Shown: positions 1 to 10,131 of the stretch, one piece after another
Position numbering within the stretch: the stretch's first letter is position 1
Layout: each line of letters opens with the position of its first letter
Source of the DNA: Myxococcales bacterium
Lineage (GTDB): Bacteria; Myxococcota_A; Polyangia; Polyangiales; JADJMO01
Length of the DNA stretch: 30,870 bases
Assembly: GCA_021783935.1 (NCBI GenBank)
Contig: JAJXTK010000005.1
Coordinates: forward strand, 1-30,870
Direction of reading: 5' to 3'
Translations under genes and position numbers: made by a program
The notes under the pieces: generated by a model
Databases searched by the model: none
Seen by the model: only the letters and a program-made list of their open reading frames with translations
What the model was told of the DNA's origin: nothing

Positions 1-708
1 CGATCTCTGTCGGCGCGCGTCGCTTCGCTCGGCTACGCGGCGCTCGAGACGATCGACGGCCCGGCGCCGGCCAGCGTGGGCGTCGAGGGGGATCGGCTCG
101 TCGATCGCGTGCGCGGTCGCTCGCTGCCGCTCTCGTCGCTCAAGCTCGCCGGGCGTCACAACGTGACCAACCTCGCCGCCGCGTGGGCGGCGATCCGCGA
201 CCTCGGCGCCGACGTCACCAAGTTCGAGCCGGCGGTCGCGGCCTTCCGTGGGCTGCCGCACCGCATGGCGCTCGCGCGCGAGCTCGACGGCGTGCGCTAC
301 TACGACGACTCCAAGGGGACGAACGTCGGCGCCGTGGTGACCGCGCTCGGCGGCGTGACCGAGCCAAAGGCGGTGCTCATCGCCGGCGGCCGCGACAAGG
401 GGGGCAGCTACGAGCCGATGCTCGAGGCGCTGGCGCAGAAGGGGCGCGCGCTCGTGCTCATCGGCGAGGCGGCGGAGAAGATCGAGGCCGCGGCCAAGGC
501 GAAGCTGCCATTGCTGCCATGCGTGCGCGCGACCTCCTTGCAGGACGCGGTCGAGAAGGCGCGCGAGCTCGCCGAGCAAGGGGACGCGGTGCTCCTGTCG
601 CCGGCGTGCTCGTCCTACGACATGTTCAAGGACTACAAGCAGCGCGGCGACCTCTTCGTCGCGGCGGTCGAGGCGCTGTCGCCGCGAGGCGAGGGGGCGC
701 GGTCGTGA
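1..708 (+). CDS. murD: UDP-N-acetylmuramoyl-L-alanine--D-glutamate ligase (MurD), 5'-truncated
   Basis: The frame is open from base 1 to the TGA at 706-708, so only the C-terminal part (about 235 residues) is present. MurD adds D-glutamate to UDP-MurNAc-L-Ala in the cytoplasm, using ATP. The visible part covers the end of the central ATPase domain and the C-terminal ligand-binding domain. Mur-ligase signatures are GRHNVTNLAAAWAA, YDDSKGTNVGA, LIAGGRDKGG and the terminal block LLSPACSSYDMFKDYKQRG, all characteristic of MurD rather than MurC/E/F. Its stop overlaps the ftsW GTG start (GTGA, 705-708), consistent with translational coupling inside the division/cell-wall operon. The N-terminal UDP-binding domain and the Walker loop lie outside the window. 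Confidence 0.95.
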   Translation, partial: RSLSARVASLGYAALETIDGPAPASVGVEGDRLVDRVRGRSLPLSSLKLAGRHNVTNLAAAWAAIRDLGADVTKFEPAVAAFRGLPHRMALARELDGVRYYDDSKGTNVGAVVTALGGVTEPKAVLIAGGRDKGGSYEPMLEALAQKGRALVLIGEAAEKIEAAAKAKLPLLPCVRATSLQDAVEKARELAEQGDAVLLSPACSSYDMFKDYKQRGDLFVAAVEALSPRGEGARS

Positions 709-1934
709 CCGTCGGCGCCACCGAGCTGCGCAAGCCGAGCCTGCGGGAGCGGGCCGAGCGGCTCCTGTCGATCGCCGGGCCGGTCGACCCGATCATGGCG
801 GCGGTCGTCGTGACGCTCGTCGCCTTCGGGGTCGTGATGGTCTACTCGGCGAGCGCGATCGAGGCGACCGTCCAGCACAAGGACGCGCAGTACTTCCTCA
901 AGCGCCAGGTCCCCTTCGGGTTCGTCGGCCTCGCCCTCGCGTGGATCGTCTCGCGCATCGACTACCGGCGCTATCAGAAGGCGGGCACCACCTACGGCAT
1001 CCTCGCGGTCGTCGTCGCGCTGCTCGTCGCCGCGATCGCCGGCCTCGGCAAGACGGGCGGCGGCGCGACGCGCTGGCTCGCCATCGGCCCGGTGCACGTG
1101 CAGCCCGCCGAGCTCGCCAAGCTCTCGATCGTGATCTGGCTCGCCTACTCGCTCGCCAAGAAGGGCGCCGAGGAGATGAAGTCGTTCGCCTACGGCTTCC
1201 TCCCGCAGCTGATCATGGCGCTCCTCTTGATGGCGCTCTGCCTCAAGCAGCCCGACTTCGGAAGCGCCGTCGTCCTGCTCTTGCTGACGTTCACGCTGAT
1301 GTTCATCGCCGGCGCGAAGGTCGGCTACATCATGGGCGCGCTCTTGATCGGCAGCGCCGTCGGCGCCGCGCTCGTGCGCTTCCGCGAGTACCGCTGGGAG
1401 CGCATCCAGGCGTGGCTCGAGATGGAGGCGCACCGCCAGGACCTCGCCTACCAGCCGTTCCAGGCGCGCATGTCGTTCGGCTCGGGGGGGCTCTTCGGCC
1501 TCGGTCTCGGCAAGGGGCTGCAGATCCTCTACCTGCCCGAGGCGCACACCGACTTCGTGAGCGCCGTCGTCGGCGAGGAGCTCGGCTTCCTCGGCATCGC
1601 GCTGCTCTGCGCGGCGTACGTGACGCTCGTCGTGCGCGGGGTTCGCGCGGCCTTCAAGGCCCCCGACGACTTCGGCACCTACCTCGCGTTCGGCATCTCG
1701 ACGCTGTTCGCCCTGCAGGTGCTCATCAACCTCGCGATGGCGATGTCGCTCCTGCCGACCAAGGGGCTCGCGCTGCCGTTCATGTCCTACGGCGGCAGCT
1801 CGCTCCTGGTCAACGCGATCGCGGCCGGGATCTTGCTCAACGTCTCGCGCCACGCGCGCGACGGCTCGCCCGCCAAGGACGGGGAGCTCACCCCCGATCC
1901 GCCAGGCGTCGAGGTCCGGGAGGCGGCCTCATGA
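705..1934 (+). CDS. ftsW: Peptidoglycan glycosyltransferase FtsW (SEDS family)
   Basis: FtsW polymerises lipid II into glycan strands at the septum together with a class B penicillin-binding protein. I place the start at GTG 705, which overlaps the murD stop and follows a GAGGGGG Shine-Dalgarno about 7 bases upstream; the protein is 409 residues. It is a multi-pass membrane protein with SEDS-family hallmarks: VMVYSASAI near the N-terminus, a WLAIGPVHVQPAELAK block, KQPDFGSA, the loop LPEAHTDF whose Asp (about residue 283) is the expected catalytic acid, and the C-terminal MSYGGSSL block. FtsW is preferred over RodA/SpoVE because of its position between murD and murG. The frame continues open upstream through murD, but that part is antisense-like, Arg-rich sequence and not part of the gene. 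Confidence 0.95.
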   Translation: MTVGATELRKPSLRERAERLLSIAGPVDPIMAAVVVTLVAFGVVMVYSASAIEATVQHKDAQYFLKRQVPFGFVGLALAWIVSRIDYRRYQKAGTTYGILAVVVALLVAAIAGLGKTGGGATRWLAIGPVHVQPAELAKLSIVIWLAYSLAKKGAEEMKSFAYGFLPQLIMALLLMALCLKQPDFGSAVVLLLLTFTLMFIAGAKVGYIMGALLIGSAVGAALVRFREYRWERIQAWLEMEAHRQDLAYQPFQARMSFGSGGLFGLGLGKGLQILYLPEAHTDFVSAVVGEELGFLGIALLCAAYVTLVVRGVRAAFKAPDDFGTYLAFGISTLFALQVLINLAMAMSLLPTKGLALPFMSYGGSSLLVNAIAAGILLNVSRHARDGSPAKDGELTPDPPGVEVREAAS

Positions 1935-3152
1935 GCGTGCTCCGCGCCACACGGGCCTTCTCCGAAGACCACACGAGTGGGAGCGAGCGCCGCTCCCCCT
2001 CGCACTCGCCCACCGTCGCGGCAAGACCGACGCCCATGGTCCTGTTCGCCGGCGGCGGCACGGGGGGGCACGTCTTCCCGCTCGTGGCGCTGGCCGAGGC
2101 GTTCGAGCGCGTCGCGCCGCACGTCGCCTTCCGCTTCGTCGGCAGCGCGCGCGGCCTCGAGACGCGCGTGATCCCGGCGCGCGGCTGGGCGCTCGATCTG
2201 CTCTCGAGCGAGCCGCTCGCGGGGCGGTCGCTGCTCGCGTCGGCCAAGGGGGCGATGGTCGCAGGCGCGGGCGTCTTGCAGGCCGCGGCGCTCGTCGCGC
2301 GGCACAGGCCGAGGCTGGTCGTGTCGATCGGCGGCTACGCGGCCGGCCCGATCTCGCTGGCCGCCGCGGCCATGCTCGTGCCGGTCGCGCTGCTCGAGCC
2401 GAACCGCACCGCGGGGCTGACCCAGCGGCTGCTCAAGCCGGTGTCGCGGCGCATCTACGTCGGCTTCGAGGAGGCCCTCGCGGAGCACGGGCGCAAGGGG
2501 CGCGCGCTCGGCGTCCCGCTGCGCCGCGGCTTTCTGCCCGTCGCGCCGCGGTCGCGCCGATCGGGCGAGCCGCTCAGCGTGTTCGTGATGGGCGGGAGCC
2601 AAGGGGCGCAGCACCTCAACGAGACGCTGCCTGCGGCGATCGCGTCGCTCGCGGGCGAGGCGTCAGTCGGCAGGGTCCGCGTGCTCCACCAGGCCGGTCG
2701 CGACAAGGTCGACAAGACCCGCGCCGCCTACGACGCGGCGCTCGCCGGCCTCTCGGAGCGCGCCGAGGTGCAGGTGATCGACTTCCTCGACGACGTGCAG
2801 ACGCGCCTCGCGGCGGCCGACGTGGTCATCGCCCGCTCGGGCGCCCTGAGCTGCGCGGAGATCTGCGCCGTCGGGCGCCCCGCGATCCTCGTGCCCTTCC
2901 CGTTCGCGGCCGACGATCATCAAGCGGCCAACGCCGAGGCGATGCAGCGCGCCGGGGCCGCCGTCGCGCTCCGGCAGCCGCAGGCGACCTCGGAGGCGCT
3001 CGCCGCGGCGCTGCGTGAGCTCGCGCTCGACGACGGCAAGCGCCTCGTGATGGCGGAGGCGTCGCGGCGGCGAGGCGCGCCCGACGCGGCGACGGCGATC
3101 GCGCGCGATCTGATCGAGTTGGCCGGAATTTCGAGCGCAGAAGAGGCTGTCC

Positions 3153-3166
<14 letters not shown>
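1931..3166 (+). CDS. murG: UDP-GlcNAc--lipid I GlcNAc transferase (MurG)
   Basis: MurG transfers GlcNAc from UDP-GlcNAc to lipid I at the inner face of the cytoplasmic membrane, giving lipid II. Starting at ATG 1931 (ATGA overlap with ftsW; GGGAGG about 7 bases upstream) it is 411 residues. The GT-B fold signatures are the Gly-rich loop GGGTGGH at residues 41-47, GGSQGAQHLNE, and a C-terminal donor-site block RSGALSCAE followed by VPFPFAADDHQAANA. The family usually begins just before the Gly-rich loop, and a second ATG at 2036 would give a typical 376-residue protein. The first 35 residues are Ser/Arg-rich and may be an extra extension or not translated. The overlap and better ribosome site favour 1931, with moderate certainty on the start only. 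Confidence 0.95.
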
Positions 3167-4555
<1,389 letters not shown>

Positions 4556-4559
<4 letters not shown>

Positions 4560-5506
4560 GCGCTTCGGTGCGCACGCCGAGAAACCGCCGCTTCGCGCCG
4601 ACGCCGGTCGCGACGCGGGGGGGGGCGCGCGCGCCGAGCGCCGAGGCGCCGTGGGATCCCGATCTGCTCTGGCGGCGGCTGCGGCTCGCGGGGCGCGTCG
4701 CGCTCGCCGTGCTGGTTCTGGCGATCGGCGTCGCGGCGGCGATCGCCGCGCGGCGCTACGTGACGACGAGCCCGCGCTTCGGGCTCAAGGAGCTGCGCAT
4801 CGAGGGGACCCGACGGCTCTCGCCGGCGCAGGTGCAGTCGATCGCGGGGCTCGAGCTCGGGCAGAACGTCGTCGATCTCGACCTCGACGCGCTGCGCGCG
4901 CGCCTCGAGCAGAACCCCTGGATCGAGCGCGCCCAGGTGCAGCGCCGCTTGCCGGCGAGCCTCGCGATCGAGATCGTCGAGCACGAGGCCGCGGCGATGG
5001 TGACGCTGCCGGTCGGCACCTTCCTCGCGACGCCGAACGGCGCCCTCTTCAAGCGGATCGAGGGGGGCGATCCCGACGATCTGCCGCTCGTCACCGGCAT
5101 CGCGTCCGACGACGCGAGCGGCGATCGCGACGCCACCGCGCAGCTGGTCAAGCGCGCGCTCGAGCTCTCGACCGAGATCGAGCGCTCGGGCGTGTTCGGC
5201 GGGCGGGTCGAGGAGCTGCACGTCGAGGCCGACGGCGGCCTGTCGGCGGTGGTGGGCCAGCGGGGCGTGCGCCTCGTCTTCGGCCGCGCCCCCTATCGCC
5301 CGAAGGTGCGGCTCGCGACGCAGATCGAGGCCGAGCTCGCCCGCCGCGGCGCGCGGCCGACGGTGCTCTTCCTCGACGACGACGCGCACCCGGAGCGCGT
5401 GGTGGTGCGGCTCGTCTCGGCGCTCCCGCCCGCGCAGGTCACCATCGACGGCCTCGGTCCGACGGCCGCGATCGGCGTGGCCAAGAAAAGGGGTGGCGCC
5501 CCGTGA
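4556..5506 (+). CDS. ftsQ: Cell division protein FtsQ (POTRA domain)
   Basis: FtsQ is a bitopic inner-membrane scaffold that recruits FtsB/FtsL and connects the cytoplasmic and periplasmic divisome. ATG 4556 overlaps the murC stop and has GGAGG 9 bases upstream, giving 316 residues. There is a basic, Pro-rich cytoplasmic N-terminus (1-43), one membrane helix (about 45-67, Ala/Val/Leu-rich), then a POTRA domain (about 73-143) opening with RFGLKELRIEGTRRLSPAQV and including the conserved NPWIERAQVQRRLP segment, then the FtsQ beta domain. Sequence conservation in this family is low; identity rests on topology, POTRA pattern and position immediately before ftsA. Confidence 0.9.
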
Positions 5507-5628
5507 CCACCTCCGAAATCGTCCGCCGACCGCGCGCACAAACTTGGCCGCTGCCATCGAGTGCTGACAGGTTCGCGCCGTCCTCGCCCAACCGGCGACC
5601 GGCATCGAGGAGCCTGGGAGCAAGCACG

Positions 5629-6915
5629 ATGGCAAAGCAGGGTGAAATCGTCGTCGGCCTCGACATCGGCACCACCAAGGTGTGCGCGGTCGTGGCCGAG
5701 GTGAAGGGGACGCCCAGCGAGTCGTTCACCGAGCTCGAGATCCTCGGGGTCGGCAACGTCCCTTGCAAGGGGCTGCGCAAGGGCGTCGTCGCGAACGTCG
5801 CCTCCACCACCGAGTCGATCCGCCTCGCCATCGAGGAGGCGCAGAACATGGCCGGCGTCGAGATCCGGACCGTGTTCGCGGGCATCGCGGGCAGCCACGT
5901 GCGCGCCCAGCGGAGCAACGGCGTGGTCGCGATCGCGACCAACGAGGTCACCCGCAGCGACGTCGATCGCGTGCTCGAGAACGCGCGCGCCATCCCGATC
6001 CCGACCGACCGCAAGATCCTCCATGTGCTGCCGAGCGAGTTCCTCGTCGACGCCCACGACGGCAGCGGCGAGCCGGTGGGCATGAGCGGCGTGCGCCTCG
6101 AGGCGAAGGCGCAGCTCATCACCGCGGCGAGCTCGTGCGTCGAGAACGTCATCAAGTGCGCCGAGCGCGTGGGGCTCCACGTCGCCGACGTGGTCCTCGA
6201 GCCGCTCGCGAGCGCCGAGGCCGTGATCACCGAGGACGAGCGCGAGATCGGCGTCGCCGTGGTCGACATCGGGGGGGGGACCACCGACGTCATCCTCTAC
6301 GTCGACGGCGGCATCGTCTCGGCGAACGTCATCCCGGTCGGGGGCATGAGCGTCACGAGCGACATCGCCGCGGGGCTGCGCACTCCGATGGCCGAGGCCG
6401 AGCGGCTCAAGCACACCAAGGGGTGCGCGCTCGGTCGCATGGTGCCCGACGACGAGGAGATGGAGGTCCCGGGCGTCGGCGGCTACCAGGCGCGCCGCGT
6501 GCCCCGCCGCGTGCTCGCCGACATCATCGAGCCGCGCGCCGAGGAGATCTTCGCGGTCGTCCGCCGCCAGCTCGAAGAGAGCGGCTACCTCGAGCAGCTG
6601 TCGGCCGGCGTCGTCCTTTGCGGCGGCGCGGTGCTGATGGAGGGGATGACCGAGCTCGGCGAGGAGATCCTCGGCATGCCGGTGCGCCGCGGCTACCCGA
6701 TCGGCACCCGCGGGCTCACCGATCTGACCCATGGCCCGCAGTTCGCGACGGCCGTCGGCCTCGCGCGCTACGGCGCAAAGGCCCTCCAGGTCGCCGCCCT
6801 CCGCGAGGAGGAGCCGACGTCCGTGGTCACGCGCGCCGACAAGGCGCGTGAAGAGCTGGCAGCTTCTGCTGGAGAGCGATCCGGGTTTTGGGGTTGGCTC
6901 AAGGCAGCTTTTTGA
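5629..6915 (+). CDS. ftsA: Cell division protein FtsA (actin-like ATPase)
   Basis: FtsA is the actin-fold membrane tether for FtsZ. The start is ATG 5629, with GGGAG 8 bases upstream, 122 bases after ftsQ; the frame is open further upstream but that is a shadow of ftsQ. The 428-residue protein has the phosphate-1 loop GLDIGTTK near residues 9-16, the phosphate-2 loop VVDIGGGTTD at about 211-220, the adenosine-side block GVVLCGGAVLMEGM, and a C-terminal amphipathic membrane-targeting helix ending GFWGWLKAAF. All elements needed for ATP binding and membrane attachment are present. The ftsQ-ftsA spacer holds no recognisable gene, and a separate ftsA promoter there cannot be excluded. Confidence 0.96.
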   Translation: MAKQGEIVVGLDIGTTKVCAVVAEVKGTPSESFTELEILGVGNVPCKGLRKGVVANVASTTESIRLAIEEAQNMAGVEIRTVFAGIAGSHVRAQRSNGVVAIATNEVTRSDVDRVLENARAIPIPTDRKILHVLPSEFLVDAHDGSGEPVGMSGVRLEAKAQLITAASSCVENVIKCAERVGLHVADVVLEPLASAEAVITEDEREIGVAVVDIGGGTTDVILYVDGGIVSANVIPVGGMSVTSDIAAGLRTPMAEAERLKHTKGCALGRMVPDDEEMEVPGVGGYQARRVPRRVLADIIEPRAEEIFAVVRRQLEESGYLEQLSAGVVLCGGAVLMEGMTELGEEILGMPVRRGYPIGTRGLTDLTHGPQFATAVGLARYGAKALQVAALREEEPTSVVTRADKAREELAASAGERSGFWGWLKAAF

Positions 6916-6923
6916 GACTTGAA

Positions 6924-6943
6924 CCGTGTCTGATTGGACACGG
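6924..6943 (+). terminator. Hairpin just after ftsA
   Basis: Perfect 7-bp inverted repeat CCGTGTC / GACACGG around a 6-base loop, starting 8 bases after the ftsA stop. It could terminate or stabilise the 3' end of the dcw transcript. No T-run follows, so intrinsic termination is doubtful; an operator or mRNA-processing structure is equally possible. Confidence 0.4.
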
Positions 6944-7096
6944 CATGATCGAAGTAAATCGTATGAGATCAGCTTATTAAGTGCTTTATGAAGTGTTCGA
7001 TGTGTGATTGATTCCGTCGACGGGGGTTTCCGAGGTTCGCGACGAAGTCACGGGGAAGAGGCGCCCCGGTCGCGGAGCGAGGACCGACGCCGGCGG

Positions 7097-7116
7097 ACGG
7101 AGCCGACAGGCTCCGT
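7097..7116 (+). promoter_or_regulatory. Hairpin in the ftsZ leader
   Basis: Perfect 8-bp stem ACGGAGCC / GGCTCCGT with loop GACA, about 120 bases before the ftsZ start. A short T-run (GAGTTTTC) begins 7-10 bases after the stem. It may act as a leader attenuator or mRNA-stability element; this is inferred only from structure and position. Confidence 0.4.
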
Positions 7117-7235
7117 GACACCGAGTTTTCATCAGGGCGTTCGGGGATCACGGACTGCACGTGACGACCATCCGATCCGGCGGCCGACGGCCGGCCGGGT
7201 TCGTAGAGGGGCGTTCCGCGCAAGCGGAGGACGAG

Positions 7236-8507
7236 ATGGGCTTCCAGATCGAGTTTGCGGACGAGCAGCAGGACAGCCAGGCGCGGATCAAGGTGATCGG
7301 CGTCGGTGGCTCGGGGAACAACGCTGTCAACACGATGATCGAGTTCGGGCTCGACGGCGTGGAGTTCATCGCGATCAACACCGATCGGCAGGCGCTCGAC
7401 GCGAACGCGGCGCCGACCAAGCTGCAGATCGGCGCGGCGGTCACCAAGGGCCTCGGCGCGGGCGCGAACCCCGATCAGGGGCGCAAGGCCGCGATGGAGG
7501 ACGTCAACCGCATCAAGGAGCTCGTCTCCGGCGCGGACATCGTCTTCATCACCGCGCGCATGGGCGGCGGCACGGGCACGGGCGCGGCGCCGATCGTCGC
7601 GCAGATCGCCCGCGAAGAGGGCGCCCTCACCGTGGGCGTCGTCACCAAGCCGTTCATCTTCGAGGGGCGTCAGCGAAGCCGCCGCGCCGAGCAGGGGCTC
7701 CACTGGCTCACCGAGCACGTCGACACCCTCATCACGATCCCGAACCAGAAGCTGTTCGATCTCGGCGAGGAGCTCACGTTCATCGAGGCGTTCAAGCGCG
7801 CCGATGAAGTGCTGTATCAGGCCGTTCGAGGCATCTCCGATCTGATCACGCAGATCGGCATCGTCAATGTCGATTTCGCCGACGTGAAGACGGTGATGTC
7901 CAACATGGGTCGCGCCCTCATGGGCAGCGGCTGCGCCAAGGGGCAGGGGCGCGCGCGCAGCGCCGCCGAGATGGCGATCCAGAGCCCGCTGCTCGACAAC
8001 ATCTCCGTCGACGGCGCGACCGGAATCCTCTTGAACATCGTCGGCGGTGCCGACATGAAGATGCGAGAGATCGAGGAGGCCTGCGCGCTCATCCACGAGC
8101 AGGCGCACGAGGACGCGAACATCATCTTCGGCGCCTCGATCGACCCGAGCCTCGGCGAGATGGTCAAGGTCACGGTCATCGCGACCGGCTTCGATCGCGC
8201 GCCGGTGCAGGAGGACTCGAGCTCGCAGATGCGCGCGACGCTCCCCTCGTCGCTGCCCGTGCAGGCGCAGCCGCTCGCGCGCCAGGTCTCCTCGCGCCCG
8301 GCGATGCCGGCGCCGATCTACACGCAGGCGCCGCCGTCGCGCCGCCCCGCGCCCGCCGCTGCGCCCGCGATGGCCTCGGGCCGCGAGCCGCGCGACGCGC
8401 GCGAGCCGGCGTCGATCACGCGCGCCGTGGAGCGCAACCCCGACCGCTACGCGTCGCCGGTCGACGCCGACTGGGACATCCCGGCCTTCGTGCGCCGCAA
8501 CCAGTAG
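7236..8507 (+). CDS. ftsZ: Cell division GTPase FtsZ
   Basis: FtsZ is the bacterial tubulin that forms the cytokinetic ring. I choose ATG 7236 because a strong GGAGGA site lies 4-5 bases upstream and the resulting N-terminus is family-like; an in-frame GTG at 7161 would add 25 residues without a ribosome site. The 423-residue protein has the nucleotide loop KVIGVGGSGNNAVN (19-32), the tubulin signature GGGTGTG (110-116), the T7-loop region NVDFADVKTVM, a variable Pro/Ala/Arg linker (about 325-410), and the conserved C-terminal peptide WDIPAFVRR that binds FtsA and other partners. It closes the dcw cluster and is followed by a hairpin terminator facing a convergent gene. Confidence 0.97.
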   Translation: MGFQIEFADEQQDSQARIKVIGVGGSGNNAVNTMIEFGLDGVEFIAINTDRQALDANAAPTKLQIGAAVTKGLGAGANPDQGRKAAMEDVNRIKELVSGADIVFITARMGGGTGTGAAPIVAQIAREEGALTVGVVTKPFIFEGRQRSRRAEQGLHWLTEHVDTLITIPNQKLFDLGEELTFIEAFKRADEVLYQAVRGISDLITQIGIVNVDFADVKTVMSNMGRALMGSGCAKGQGRARSAAEMAIQSPLLDNISVDGATGILLNIVGGADMKMREIEEACALIHEQAHEDANIIFGASIDPSLGEMVKVTVIATGFDRAPVQEDSSSQMRATLPSSLPVQAQPLARQVSSRPAMPAPIYTQAPPSRRPAPAAAPAMASGREPRDAREPASITRAVERNPDRYASPVDADWDIPAFVRRNQ

Positions 8508-8536
8508 TCGCGCGCACCACGTCCCCCGCGGACGCC

Positions 8537-8579
8537 CGCCCCTGCATCGCCGGCATCGCCTCGGCCGGGTGCAGGGGCG
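8537..8579. terminator. Bidirectional terminator between ftsZ and the convergent lipoprotein gene
   Basis: Perfect 10-bp inverted repeat CGCCCCTGCA / TGCAGGGGCG, with a 23-base loop that contains a further CCGGC/GCCGG pairing. It lies 30 bases after the ftsZ stop and 15 bases before the stop of the convergent lipoprotein gene. No strong T-run is present on either side, so function is inferred from stem strength and position. Confidence 0.55.
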
Positions 8580-8593
8580 TCGTGCGTTTCAGG

Positions 8594-10117
8594 TCAACGG
8601 CAGGTCTTTTGCGTCATGCCGGCCGAGAGCTCGCAGACCTGCCCCGCGGCGCAGTCGGTGTTGGTCGCGCACTTCAGCATGCAGTAGCCGCCCATGCCGG
8701 CGGGCATCGCGAACGAAGACGCGTAGATCGGGTTGCCTCCGGCGGTCGTGGTGTTGAGCAGCGGATCGCACGAATAGCCGAGCGGGCAGTCGGTGGCGCG
8801 CCCCGTCGTGCAGGCGTTGGTGCAGACGCCGGCTGCAGCGTTGTTGGTCGTCGCGAAGCAGAGGCAGTCTTGGTTGGTCGTCTTCGTCGGATCGCAGCCC
8901 ATGCCGATCGAGCTCGGGTAGATGAAGCCGCAGTAGTGGGTCGTCGTGTTGCACTTCCACTCCGACGGCGCGCCCGACCAAGCGTTGGTGCAGTCGGTGT
9001 CGGAGGTGCAGCTCACCCCCACGCAGACCTTGGCGACCTTGTCGCAGACGTTGCCGCTCGGGCAGTCGGCGTCGGCCGAGCAGCCGCCGTAGCAGGTGCC
9101 GACGAGGAAGTTCTTGCCGCAGGAGTCGGTGCCGAGCATCCACGGGCTGCAGGCGTTCTTGCCGGCGCACTGCTTCATCCACGCGCCCGTGTCATCCAGC
9201 TCGCAGTAGGCCTCGCACGCCGACGCGCTGGTGCCCGACTTGGTGCAGAGGCCGGTGTCGCCGTCGCAGAGCAGCAGCTGCGTCTGGTTGCCGGAGCTGT
9301 CGAGCGGCCCAGGATCGCACGCGTTGGTGCCGGTGGTCGTCCCCTGCTCGCAGACCGGGGTCGGATCGAGCGCGCCGATGGCGTACCCCGAGCCGGTGCA
9401 GTAGGAGAGCCCGCTGCCGCTGACGTCGCAGGTGGTGCTGCTGGTGCAGGTGCTGCCGGTCGTGCGGTCCGGTGTGGTGCCGCTGGCGTCGCCCGCCGCG
9501 ATGTAGGAGTCGGCCACGCAGACGCCGCCCGCGTCGCTGCCGGAGTCGGCCACGGCGGCGTCGGTGCCCGAGTCGGCCGGGCCCGAGTCGGTCACGCCGG
9601 TGTCGGTCGAGGTCGAATCGGCCACGCCGGTGTCGGTGGTGGCCGAGTCGCCCGCGCCCGAGTCGGAGGCGCCGCCGTCGGTCCCCGAATCGATCGCCAC
9701 GACCGAGTCGCCCGTCGCCACGTCGCCCGCCTCGCCGGGCGCGTCGCTCGCCGCCTCAGAGGAGGAGTCGTCGCCCGTCGTCGCGTCAGTCGTCGCGTCA
9801 GTCGTCGCGTCAGTCGTCGCGTCAGTCGTCGCGTCAGTCGTCGCGTCGGTCGTCGCGTCAGTCGTCGCGTCGGTCGTCGCGTCGGTCGCGTCGCTGGCGC
9901 CCGCGTCGTCGCCGCTCGAATCGGCGTTCGAATCGAGGACGATCGCGCTGTCGTCGCCGGGCTGGCCGGTGTCGAAACCCGAGCCGGTGTCGACGGGGGA
10001 GACCGACGAGTCTTGCTCCGTTCCGGGCGGATTGGTGTCGCTCGACGAGGCGCAGCCGGTGAACGGGAGGGTCAACGCGCAGACGCTCGCCAAGGCGAGC
10101 AGCTCGAGGTTACGCAT
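8594..10117 (-). CDS. Cys-rich lipoprotein with Asp/Ala/Thr repeat linker
   Basis: Predicted 507-residue secreted lipoprotein of unknown function. The start is the ATG at 10115-10117: it gives a clean signal peptide (MRNLELLALA...) with lipobox FTGC at residues 19-22, and a TAGCCT hexamer lies 8 bases upstream. Residues 23-210 form a low-complexity acidic linker of Asp, Ser, Thr, Gly and Ala, including a DATT tetrapeptide repeat encoded by a 12-bp tandem repeat (9778-9885). The C-terminal 300 residues are Cys-rich, with modules of the type C-x-x-D-x-D-C-x-x-G-x-x-C (CSADADCPSGNVC, CATNTDCAAGQVC) that probably form small disulphide-bonded units. Such proteins are frequent in myxobacterial envelopes. 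It is expressed divergently from the hybrid kinase. Confidence 0.85.
   Translation of the reverse strand: MRNLELLALASVCALTLPFTGCASSSDTNPPGTEQDSSVSPVDTGSGFDTGQPGDDSAIVLDSNADSSGDDAGASDATDATTDATTDATTDATTDATTDATTDATTDATTDATTGDDSSSEAASDAPGEAGDVATGDSVVAIDSGTDGGASDSGAGDSATTDTGVADSTSTDTGVTDSGPADSGTDAAVADSGSDAGGVCVADSYIAAGDASGTTPDRTTGSTCTSSTTCDVSGSGLSYCTGSGYAIGALDPTPVCEQGTTTGTNACDPGPLDSSGNQTQLLLCDGDTGLCTKSGTSASACEAYCELDDTGAWMKQCAGKNACSPWMLGTDSCGKNFLVGTCYGGCSADADCPSGNVCDKVAKVCVGVSCTSDTDCTNAWSGAPSEWKCNTTTHYCGFIYPSSIGMGCDPTKTTNQDCLCFATTNNAAAGVCTNACTTGRATDCPLGYSCDPLLNTTTAGGNPIYASSFAMPAGMGGYCMLKCATNTDCAAGQVCELSAGMTQKTCR
9778..9885 (-). repeat. 12-bp tandem repeat, nine copies
   Basis: Nine contiguous 12-base units on the plus strand, six TCGTCGCGTCAG and three TCGTCGCGTCGG, followed by a degenerate tail. 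They encode the DATT repeat of the lipoprotein linker. The unit is a multiple of three, so copy changes alter linker length without a frameshift. Confidence 0.95.
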
Positions 10118-10125
10118 GGGCGCGA

Positions 10126-10131
10126 AGGCTA
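10126..10131 (-). promoter_or_regulatory. Candidate -10 (TAGCCT) for the lipoprotein gene
   Basis: On the minus strand TAGCCT ends 8 bases before the ATG at 10117, so transcription would begin at or next to the start codon (leaderless). No good -35 is visible and no Shine-Dalgarno precedes the ATG. Confidence 0.4.

Larger units (their letters stand above)
6916..7235 (+). promoter_or_regulatory. AT-rich, structured ftsA-ftsZ spacer
   Basis: This 320-base gene-free stretch precedes ftsZ. Bases about 6916-7015 are strikingly AT-rich (roughly half A+T or more) against a background above 70% G+C, and hold several TATA-like hexamers (TAAATC 6955, TATGAG 6962, TATTAA 6975, TATGAA 6987), so it probably contains one or more ftsZ promoters; I cannot choose among them. 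Two perfect hairpins lie inside (6924-6943 and 7097-7116). The remainder, 7020-7235, is G+C-rich probable 5' leader ending in the GGAGGA ribosome site of ftsZ. Confidence 0.6.

Noticed and set aside
7161..7235. Extended N-terminus of FtsZ from GTG 7161
   Set aside because: The GTG has no ribosome site, the extra residues are not FtsZ-like, and ATG 7236 follows a strong GGAGGA.
9778..9885. Regular repeat that might be a CRISPR array
   Set aside because: Units are 12 bases and contiguous with no unique spacers, in frame within a lipoprotein linker.
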